Notes under the pieces: generated by a model
Seen by the model: only the letters and a program-made list of their open reading frames with translations
The model's database searches: none
Told to the model about the DNA's origin: nothing
DNA from: Flavobacteriales bacterium
GTDB lineage: Bacteria > Bacteroidota > Bacteroidia > Flavobacteriales_D > Sanyastnellaceae
Length of the DNA: 6,356 nt
Assembly (NCBI GenBank): GCA_015663855.1
Contig: DQRJ01000003.1
Coordinates: forward strand, 1 to 6,356
Direction of reading: 5' to 3'
Program-made: the position numbers and the translations under genes
Part shown: positions 1 through 5,142 of the stretch, piece after piece
How the letters are laid out: each line of letters opens with the position of its first letter
Position numbering within the stretch: the first letter of the stretch is position 1

Positions 1-3
1 CAT
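1..3 (-). CDS. groL: Probable start codon of groEL (60 kDa chaperonin), rest outside window
   Basis: The only visible part is an ATG on the minus strand at the window edge, 11 bases after the TAA stop of groES. The spacer is A-rich with no Shine-Dalgarno, as at the other starts here. groES is followed directly by groEL in most bacteria, and the spacing fits a two-gene chaperonin operon. GroEL would be the double-ring ATP-dependent folding chamber that GroES caps. No coding sequence beyond the first codon can be seen, so the identity is inferred from context alone. Confidence 0.6.
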
Positions 4-14
4 TTTCTGTCTTT

Positions 15-290
15 TTAAATAATTGCGAGAATATCTGACTCACGCATAATCATGTAATCTCCTCCCTCTATCTGAAGGTCTGTTCCGGAGTATTTTCCGT
101 AAAGAACCGTATCTCCAACCTTTACTGTAGTAGGTTCGTCTGGCTTTCCAGGACCCACAGCAATCACAGTTCCGCGCTGTGGTTTTTCTTGGGCTGTATC
201 AGGAATAATAATCCCGCTAGCGGTAGTCTCTTCAGCTGCAGCAGGTTCAATAAGAACTCGGTCTGCAAGTGGGCGAATGTTAACTGACAT
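15..290 (-). CDS. groS: Co-chaperonin GroES (Cpn10)
   Basis: GroES forms the heptameric lid of the cytoplasmic GroEL folding chamber. The 91-residue product has the usual length and the full Cpn10 layout. It opens with MSVNIRPLADRVLIEP, followed by the mobile loop around residues 19-37, where the hydrophobic triplet III (residues 27-29) is the GroEL-binding equivalent of IVL. Then come RGTVIAVGPG (about 39-48), VGDTVLYGKYSGTD (about 58-71) and the closing MIMRESDILAII. The ATG at 290 gives the canonical N-terminus. There is no Shine-Dalgarno upstream. The gene lies 126 bases after secG, with its own candidate promoter between them, and just before the likely groEL start, so groES-groEL is probably transcribed at least partly on its own. 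Nothing is missing or unusual in the protein. Confidence 0.97.
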   Translation of the reverse strand: MSVNIRPLADRVLIEPAAAEETTASGIIIPDTAQEKPQRGTVIAVGPGKPDEPTTVKVGDTVLYGKYSGTDLQIEGGDYMIMRESDILAII

Positions 291-330
291 GTGTAATTTT
301 TAAATCTTATATAAAATCTTTAAGTCTAGA

Positions 331-356
331 ATTATGCCAAAGCTATATGGCACAAC
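331..356. repeat. Imperfect inverted repeat overlapping the groES -7 element
   Basis: Perfect 5-base arms TGCCA (335-339) and TGGCA (348-352) flank an 8-base spacer. On the minus-strand RNA the stem could reach 9 pairs (331-339 with 348-356), counting two G-U pairs. The -7 element TAGCTTTG sits within it. No run of T follows on the minus strand, so it is a poor intrinsic terminator. It could be an operator, an RNA hairpin or chance. Confidence 0.35.
338..345 (-). promoter_or_regulatory. Candidate groES promoter, -7 element TAGCTTTG
   Basis: Read on the minus strand this is TAGCTTTG, a perfect match to the Bacteroidota -7 consensus TAnnTTTG. The upstream -33 element is weak: TTA at 365-363 with a 17-base spacer, against the consensus TTG. 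It lies 47 bases before the groES ATG, which would leave a leader of roughly 40 bases. The consensus is established knowledge; use of this site is inferred. Confidence 0.6.
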
Positions 357-361
357 AATTT

Positions 362-393
362 TTAAATCGCAGAGATATGCGAGTGCAATTTAA
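362..393. repeat. Imperfect inverted repeat in the secG-groES spacer
   Basis: Arms TTAAATCGC (362-370) and GCAATTTAA (385-393) match at 8 of 9 positions. The ninth can pair as G-U in minus-strand RNA, giving a possible 9-pair stem with a 14-base loop, 24 bases after the secG stop. The stem is AT-rich and is not followed by a T tract. It could protect the 3' end of the secG transcript or slow transcription, but it is not a standard terminator. Confidence 0.3.
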
Positions 394-416
394 GAATAGA
401 ATAATTGTAAAGTGAC

Positions 417-767
417 TTACTCTGCAACTTCCTCCGTAGCAGCAGGTGCAGATGGTGGTGCATCAACAGCAGCAGGGGATACTGGAGCTGCAGGGGCTGT
501 AGTAGATGGCAAAAAGCTCTCGTCAATTCCTACGTTAGCATCTCTATTACCGTTGTAAATTCCGGCAAACATGCATGATACGAAAAGCGCTACCACAAGG
601 TACCAAGTGCTTTTTTCTAAAAAGTCCGATGTTCTCTGGACACCTCCCATAGAGGCTCCTCCAGTAAAACCAGATGCAAGGCCTCCGCCTTTAGGGTTTT
701 GGACAAGAATAACTGCTCCTAATAGGAAGCATATAATCAAAATAATTACTGTAAGGAAAGTTCCCAT
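417..767 (-). CDS. secG: Preprotein translocase subunit SecG
   Basis: SecG is the small auxiliary inner-membrane subunit of the SecYEG protein-export channel. The 116-residue product has two predicted membrane segments, about residues 3-21 and 54-72. Between them is the family-typical cytoplasmic loop: VQNPKGGGLASGFTGG (about 22-37), then GGVQRTSDFLEKSTW. The first segment follows directly after the start, which supports the ATG at 767. After the second helix there is a tail of about 40 residues rich in Ala, Pro, Val and Ser that ends in acidic residues. It looks disordered and varies in this family. The gene starts 10 bases after the TPR-like gene and is likely the last member of that transcription unit; the chaperonin genes follow after a longer spacer. 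Confidence 0.94.
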   Translation of the reverse strand: MGTFLTVIILIICFLLGAVILVQNPKGGGLASGFTGGASMGGVQRTSDFLEKSTWYLVVALFVSCMFAGIYNGNRDANVGIDESFLPSTTAPAAPVSPAAVDAPPSAPAATEEVAE

Positions 768-777
768 GGTAGATCTC

Positions 778-1755
778 TTATTTGTTGCTTAGCTTTTTAA
801 GCTGGGATGCAAAATAAACACTTTTTTCAGGGTATATCAAGGCGAGCATCTTAAAAGCCTTCCTTGCGCGCCCAATTTGGCCCTGTTGGGCGTACAATTT
901 AGCCATCGTTTCTGTGACCAAACTGGGGTCGTCAGCCAAGCTTGATTTCGCCCAATCTTCAGCTGGAGTTTTCAGCTCTCTTAATGCTCCTATAGACGGA
1001 TTGCCTTTATTGATAAAAGCATCAATAATTGCCCCTGCCCCTTGTATTACTTGACTTTCTACATTACCCACCTCACCGAACTCGGTTTCTTTAGCACGTT
1101 TTTCAAGCCATTTTCCGAAGAGAGAATTAGCTTCTCCACGCCCCTTCAATTCGATGATTTCACCCTCAACTTTACTGCCTAAATATGCTTGATTTTCGGC
1201 GCCCGATTTTTGCGAAATATTTTTTGAAAGTTTTTTTCCTTCACCCCCCTCAAACTCGTCTTTTTCGTCAATTTTTGCCTTTTCCGCACTTCCCCAGCCC
1301 TCCATTTCCTCTCTTAGCGAAGATGAAATTGCCTCAATTATCGCTTCACGGGCTAGTGGAATATTATTTTCCTCCTCCGATTTAGAATCCGATTCCTCTT
1401 TTGAGGGTGTTTCTTTTTCTTTTTCATGCCAAACCAGCTCCACTATCTCCTCCATCTCTTCTTCTGTCACCTCATCAGCTTGTTCGATGATTTCATGAAT
1501 CTTCCTTGCTTCCTTACGGAACGACTCCCCGAACATTAGCTCGAACAAAGCTTTCCTAGATTCGCAATGTGCGGCGGCGGCAAAAAGATCCTTACGTTGG
1601 TCGAGATGGCCCGCGTCTTTAGAAGCTTTTGCGAGTAACATTCTGAAAGGCCCGCTATAAGGATGATTCTCTACTAACTCGACTAGCTCCTGACGAACAT
1701 CGGCAAGGTTTTCATTCTTGCGATCTAGAAGATTATTAAGTTTATCGATATTCAT
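778..1755 (-). CDS. TPR-like protein of unknown function with charged central region
   Basis: The 325-residue product has no signal peptide or membrane segment, so it is probably cytoplasmic. Residues 1-90 are helical and include a segment, LDQRKDLFAAAAHCESRKALF (split here as residues 51-71), that resembles one I recall from proteins encoded between lptE and secG in Bacteroidota. Residues about 95-205 are very rich in Glu, Lys and Ser and probably mostly disordered. The C-terminal part contains SLFGKWLEKR (211-220) and IIDAFINKGNPSI (243-255). It ends in a TPR-like helix pair (about 276-321) with LVTETMAKLYAQQG and FKMLALIYPEKSVYFASQLKKL. TPR repeats normally bind other proteins, so a scaffold or adaptor role is possible, but no function is known to me. 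The ATG at 1755 is preferred over an in-frame TTG at 1764. It starts 10 bases after lptE and ends 10 bases before secG. Confidence 0.85.
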   Translation of the reverse strand: MNIDKLNNLLDRKNENLADVRQELVELVENHPYSGPFRMLLAKASKDAGHLDQRKDLFAAAAHCESRKALFELMFGESFRKEARKIHEIIEQADEVTEEEMEEIVELVWHEKEKETPSKEESDSKSEEENNIPLAREAIIEAISSSLREEMEGWGSAEKAKIDEKDEFEGGEGKKLSKNISQKSGAENQAYLGSKVEGEIIELKGRGEANSLFGKWLEKRAKETEFGEVGNVESQVIQGAGAIIDAFINKGNPSIGALRELKTPAEDWAKSSLADDPSLVTETMAKLYAQQGQIGRARKAFKMLALIYPEKSVYFASQLKKLSNK

Positions 1756-1765
1756 CACTTGCAAG

Positions 1766-2260
1766 TTACCAATTTCCTAGGCTTACGTTGAAAATATCTT
1801 GCGACAAAAGTTCGGCCACTTCTTCTACTATAGCATCTTCCATAGAGAATAAATCGGAACTACTAGGAACATCTACAAATCGAGAGAACTTCCTTTGAAA
1901 ACTTAGCTTATCATCAAGAGTGTTCGTGTACGAAATATCGACGGTTATAGTAATTCTATTTGCGCCTGCTACTTCATCGCCCTGAACGTTAATAGGTTGA
2001 ACCGTCCATCCCACGATTTTTCCTGAGAACTGCAATTCGCCATCATTTGCTCCGACCAGTTTTAAGACGGACTGCCTTTGAACTCTAGCGATTACCGCCT
2101 CGGTAATATTGAGCGCAGACGTTGCGGAAACAAGAGGGTGAATCGCTTCAAATTTCGTAACGCTAAAAGTATCCGCACCCGAAGTAGAAGCGCCGTAGGG
2201 AGAGTAAACTCCGCAACTTACAAGCATCATTAGGCTTAATATCTTAATCGCCCTTATCAT
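1766..2260 (-). CDS. lptE: LPS assembly lipoprotein LptE
   Basis: LptE is the outer-membrane lipoprotein that plugs and helps assemble the LptD barrel, which inserts lipopolysaccharide into the outer leaflet. The 164-residue product begins with a short basic n-region (MIRAIK), a hydrophobic stretch and a lipobox LVSC with Cys16 as the likely lipidated residue. The mature part has the Bacteroidota LptE pattern: CGVYSPYGAS after the Cys, then ELQFSGKIVGWTVQPINVQG (about 75-94), NRITITVDISYTN (about 101-113) and FQRKFSRFVDVPSSSDL (about 120-136). The protein ends in LGNW. The length is usual for the family. Its ATG overlaps the TGA stop of the sigma-54 activator by four bases (ATGA), which suggests translational coupling. 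No Shine-Dalgarno is visible. Confidence 0.92.
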   Translation of the reverse strand: MIRAIKILSLMMLVSCGVYSPYGASTSGADTFSVTKFEAIHPLVSATSALNITEAVIARVQRQSVLKLVGANDGELQFSGKIVGWTVQPINVQGDEVAGANRITITVDISYTNTLDDKLSFQRKFSRFVDVPSSSDLFSMEDAIVEEVAELLSQDIFNVSLGNW

Positions 2261-3525
2261 TTTAAGTCGTACTCTTTAATCTTTCGATATAGCGTTCGCT
2301 CTGAAATACCTAACTCCTCAGCTGCGTCCTTTCGTCTATTACTATGCTTCTCTAGTGCTCTTTTAATAAGTTCACGTTCAGAATCAATTAATGATAGACT
2401 TTGCTCAACCTCTTCAGCTTCGTGAACTATAGGAGTTGATGATGGAGAAACGGTTTGGGCTCTGAGAATCAAGGGTAAATTAGAAGAACTATCCTTAGAA
2501 TTATCTGAAGAGGTAGATTGTGTTTCAATCGGTTCCTCGAAAACCCTTTTAACTATAGCTTCATCTGCCCCGCTGAGTGAACCACCATTATTTATCATGC
2601 CTAGAACGAGTGACTTTAGATCGTTCAAATCGCCCTTCATTTCGAATAACACCTTGTATAACATCTCCCGTTCATTTCTCCCTGCGTCGCTTTCCTCAAA
2701 TCCATCATTGCCTTTATTTACCTTGACAGGAAGACGAGATCTATGAGTTTCGGGAAGATATCCAAGCAGCACATCGGAATTGAGTCGTCTATCTGTTTCT
2801 AAGACAGACATCTGCTCCGTAATGTGCTTTAATTGCCTGATATTTCCAGGCCAAGGATAATGCTCTAAAAGCTCTATCGCATCTGGCGAAAGAGATAGTG
2901 GCGGCATTCGGTGTAGTTCACTGAAGTCAGTTGTGAATTTTCTAAATAAAAGATGTATGTCGTTTGAGCGATCTCTCAAAGGTGGCATTTGAATCGGCAC
3001 TTGGTTGAGACGATAGTATAGATCCTCGCGAAACTTCCCTTTATGGAACGCTTCATCAAAATCCACATTCGTTGCAGCCACAACCCTCACATCCGTTTTC
3101 TGAGTCGAAGACGACCCAACCTTCATGAATTCCCCCGACTCGAGAACCCTCAATAATCTCACTTGAGTAGTAACCGGTAGCTCTGCAACTTCATCTAAAA
3201 ATATCGTTCCTCCATCAGCTTCTTCGAAGTAACCCTTTCGAGAATCAACTGCGCCTGTAAATGCGCCTTTCACGTGACCGAAAAGCTCCGAATCAATGGT
3301 TCCTTCAGGAATCGCGCCACAATTGACAGCGATGTACTTACCGTGCTTACGCTTACTGAATTGATGCACAATTTTAGGCATCACCTCCTTACCAGTTCCA
3401 CTTTCACCCAGAATAAGCACCGAAAGGTCTGTAGGCGCCACTTGAGCAGCAATTGTTATCGCTCTATCAAGTGAAGGACTTGTTCCTATTACACCAAACC
3501 TTTGTTTTACTGCTCCTACGTTCAT
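2257..3525 (-). CDS. Sigma-54-dependent transcriptional activator lacking an N-terminal sensor domain
   Basis: This 422-residue bacterial enhancer-binding protein would use ATP hydrolysis to remodel RNA polymerase carrying RpoN so that sigma-54 promoters open. The AAA+ domain starts almost at the N-terminus (about residues 10-258). It has Walker A GESGTGKE (40-47), the sigma-54-contacting loop GAFTGA (87-92), Walker B TIFLDE (107-112), the arginine-containing PLRDR (182-186) and PWPGNIRQL (224-232). All key motifs are intact, so it should be active. There is no receiver, GAF or PAS domain in front. Residues about 261-380 form a linker that includes an ordered-looking segment (283-312) and a Ser-rich stretch (337-349). 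A Fis-type helix-turn-helix (about 383-422, DAAEELGISERTLYRKIKEY) binds DNA. It starts 7 bases after the miaB stop and overlaps lptE by four bases. The target genes and activating signal are unknown; I saw no good -24/-12 promoter in this window. Confidence 0.95.
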   Translation of the reverse strand: MNVGAVKQRFGVIGTSPSLDRAITIAAQVAPTDLSVLILGESGTGKEVMPKIVHQFSKRKHGKYIAVNCGAIPEGTIDSELFGHVKGAFTGAVDSRKGYFEEADGGTIFLDEVAELPVTTQVRLLRVLESGEFMKVGSSSTQKTDVRVVAATNVDFDEAFHKGKFREDLYYRLNQVPIQMPPLRDRSNDIHLLFRKFTTDFSELHRMPPLSLSPDAIELLEHYPWPGNIRQLKHITEQMSVLETDRRLNSDVLLGYLPETHRSRLPVKVNKGNDGFEESDAGRNEREMLYKVLFEMKGDLNDLKSLVLGMINNGGSLSGADEAIVKRVFEEPIETQSTSSDNSKDSSSNLPLILRAQTVSPSSTPIVHEAEEVEQSLSLIDSERELIKRALEKHSNRRKDAAEELGISERTLYRKIKEYDLK

Positions 3526-3532
3526 AATTTAT

Positions 3533-4993
3533 TTATGCATCTGCTTTATCGGTAGTTACCTCTCCTATAAGAGTAACTGATGTACATCTAAGTGCTCTGA
3601 CATTTACGTAATCACATGGCTTTAAATCGCCTTTATCAAAAATCATTACGGTATTGTGGGTATTACGACCGTAAAATTTCTCATCACTCTTTTTACTCAC
3701 CCCTTCTACTAAAACTCGGTATACTTTTCCAACCATTTTTTGAGTAAGAGCGGAAGCATATTGGCGTTGATGTAAGATTACTTCAGATAGCCTAGATCCT
3801 TTTAATTCTTCAGGAACGTCGTCCTCGAACTTTCTAGCGGCCAACGTCTTAGGACGTTCGCTATACTTAAAGTTGTAAGCCATTATGAATCCCACTTCTT
3901 TCAATAACGTCATCGTTTCTTGATGCTCCTCCTCGGTCTCACCACAAAAGCCTGTGATAATATCTGTCGATAATTCACATCCCGGTAGAATCTCACGAAT
4001 CGCAGCAATTCTGCCCAAATACCATTCACGAGTGTATCCTCTATTCATTCTCTTAAGCATAGCACTTGAACCTGACTGAACTGGAAGGTGAATGTACTTA
4101 CAGAGATTTTCGTGCCTAGACATAGCGTGAAGTACGTCGTCAATCATGTCTTTTGGATGGCTTGTCGAGAATCTAACCCTTAAATCTGGATTCACCTCGG
4201 CTACCATTTCTAAAAGTTCTGCAAAACGAACAACCGGCTGAGAAGGGTCTTTAACATTCCCTTTTATATCGAGGTTCCACTTGTAAGAATCCACGTTTTG
4301 GCCTAAAAGAGTCACCTCACGATAGCCCTTATTGTACAAGTCAAGAGACTCAGCCACAATACTTTGAGGGTCTCTACTACGCTCACGACCGCGGGTAAAT
4401 GGAACCACGCAAAAAGAACACATATTATCGCATCCACGCATTATGCTCACAAATGCCGTCACACCAGCAGTATCAAGCCTTACAGGGCTTATTTCCGCGT
4501 ATGTTTCCTCTCTAGAAAGAAGCACATTGACTGCCTTTTGACCGCCATTCACTTTCTGCACAAGTGAAGGTAAATCTCTATACGCATCAGGCCCTACAAC
4601 AAGGTCAACGAGCTGCTCCTGCTCGAGTAAATCTTCCTTCAACCTTTCAGCCATGCACCCAAGCATACCCACCACAAGCTGACGATTTTTACGTTTGTAG
4701 CGCTTAAATTCTTTCAGTCTATTGCGAACTCTTTCCTCAGCTTTTTCTCTAATCGAGCAAGTATTCACTAGGATCAAATCTGCCTCGGTTTCATCCTTTG
4801 TTGTAGAATATCCCGCATCACTCATGATTGATGCAATGATTTCTGAGTCGCTGAAATTCATTGCGCACCCGTAACTCTCAAGAAATAATTTCTTCAACTT
4901 CACTCCTTCTCCATCTTGATTTAACATAGACGGATCTAACAGAATTGCTTCTCCCTGTCGTGCTTCATTAATATTTCTATCACCTTCTCTCAT
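3533..4993 (-). CDS. miaB: tRNA-2-methylthio-N6-dimethylallyladenosine synthase MiaB
   Basis: MiaB is a radical-SAM methylthiotransferase that converts i6A37 to ms2i6A37 next to the anticodon of tRNAs reading UNN codons. The chosen 486-residue product shows the N-terminal UPF0004 domain (about 34-150) with Cys43 (ESYGC), Cys79 (NTCSIRE) and Cys113 (LGCMAE), which bind the auxiliary iron-sulfur cluster. The radical-SAM motif is CDNMCSFC, with Cys188, Cys192 and Cys195. Then come VPFTRGRERSR, LLGQNVDSY and a C-terminal TRAM domain (about 415-480). All six cluster cysteines are present. The reading frame is open up to an ATG at 5071. The ATG at 4993 is preferred because a perfect promoter element lies between the two, and because the extra 26 residues (MFLRYPFRGDNL...) do not look like MiaB. 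A short Arg/Glu-rich leader before KKLFLESYGC is usual in Bacteroidota. It is the first gene of the minus-strand operon. Confidence 0.96.
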   Translation of the reverse strand: MREGDRNINEARQGEAILLDPSMLNQDGEGVKLKKLFLESYGCAMNFSDSEIIASIMSDAGYSTTKDETEADLILVNTCSIREKAEERVRNRLKEFKRYKRKNRQLVVGMLGCMAERLKEDLLEQEQLVDLVVGPDAYRDLPSLVQKVNGGQKAVNVLLSREETYAEISPVRLDTAGVTAFVSIMRGCDNMCSFCVVPFTRGRERSRDPQSIVAESLDLYNKGYREVTLLGQNVDSYKWNLDIKGNVKDPSQPVVRFAELLEMVAEVNPDLRVRFSTSHPKDMIDDVLHAMSRHENLCKYIHLPVQSGSSAMLKRMNRGYTREWYLGRIAAIREILPGCELSTDIITGFCGETEEEHQETMTLLKEVGFIMAYNFKYSERPKTLAARKFEDDVPEELKGSRLSEVILHQRQYASALTQKMVGKVYRVLVEGVSKKSDEKFYGRNTHNTVMIFDKGDLKPCDYVNVRALRCTSVTLIGEVTTDKADA

Positions 4994-5007
4994 TAAATTA
5001 TTTCTTG

Positions 5008-5039
5008 CAAATATACTAGCACAATAGGGAGGTGACAAA
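5008..5039 (-). promoter_or_regulatory. miaB operon promoter, TTTG-N20-TATATTTG
   Basis: On the minus strand the -33 element TTTG (5039-5036) and the -7 element TATATTTG (5015-5008) are separated by 20 bases. Both match the Bacteroidota housekeeping consensus (TTG, 17-23 bases, TAnnTTTG) exactly. The miaB ATG at 4993 begins 15 bases after the -7 box, so the leader would be under about 10 bases. That supports this start and rules out translation of this transcript from the upstream ATG at 5071. Use of the promoter is inferred. Confidence 0.75.
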
Positions 5040-5047
5040 TTGTCACC
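5031..5047. repeat. Perfect 17-base palindrome GGTGACAA-A-TTGTCACC at the miaB -33 element
   Basis: Two 8-base arms, fully complementary, surround a single A. The -33 TTTG of the miaB promoter lies inside it (5039-5036), which is a classic position for a repressor operator. As RNA it would be a 6-pair stem with a 5-base loop and no T tract, so it is not a good terminator. No specific regulator is recognised. Confidence 0.6.
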
Positions 5048-5058
5048 CCTAAAGGGGT
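5045..5058. repeat. Palindrome ACCCCT-AA-AGGGGT next to the miaB promoter
   Basis: Six-base perfect arms flank AA. It overlaps the 17-base palindrome by three bases and lies on the far side of the miaB -33 element. Short CCCCT/AGGGG palindromes occur between genes in Bacteroidota as I recall, so this may be a scattered intergenic element rather than a dedicated operator. Confidence 0.5.
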
Positions 5059-5142
5059 ATCTCAAAAACAAAAAAACTTCTTCCTAATAAGGTACTAATT
5101 GTAATAAAATTTCACTTTCTTTGCCACCGAAAAACAACACTC

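Larger units (their letters stand above)
4994..5142. other. Divergent miaB-topA intergenic region
   Basis: This is the longest gene-free stretch (149 bases, if miaB starts at 4993). The half next to miaB carries a strong promoter and two abutting palindromes. The half next to topA is AT-rich, with A tracts around 5064-5076. No perfect TAnnTTTG is present on the plus strand; the closest is TTTCTTTG at 5116-5123, without a properly spaced -33. Regulation from this region could affect both genes. Confidence 0.7.

Noticed and set aside
324..340. Possible sigma-54 promoter before groES (TTGGCA followed by CTAGA on the minus strand)
   Set aside because: The -24 part TTGGCA fits, but the nearly invariant GC at -12 is GA here. 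The TTGGCA overlaps the better-supported -7 element TAGCTTTG.
378..388. GAGTGCAA, resembling half of a CIRCE (HrcA) element upstream of groES
   Set aside because: CIRCE needs TTAGCACTC-N9-GAGTGCTAA. Only one imperfect half is present and the expected partner at the right spacing does not match. It also lies well upstream of the candidate promoter.
571..792. Plus-strand open frame opposite secG
   Set aside because: It is antisense to the clearly recognised SecG coding sequence, with a composition expected from a shadow frame. The plus-strand frames at 1185-1385, 3274-3474 and 4364-4567 are rejected for the same reason.
1756..1764. In-frame TTG (1764) and GTG (1758) starts for the TPR-like protein
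   Set aside because: An ATG follows directly at 1755. The longer forms add only two or three residues, and neither has a Shine-Dalgarno to support it.
5031..5058. Palindromes upstream of miaB as a transcription terminator
   Set aside because: No T tract follows on either strand and no gene ends here; both neighbouring genes start from this region.
5116..5123. TTTCTTTG as a -7 promoter element for topA
   Set aside because: It has T in place of the conserved A, and the nearest upstream TTG (5099-5101) is only 14 bases away, too close for the consensus spacing.
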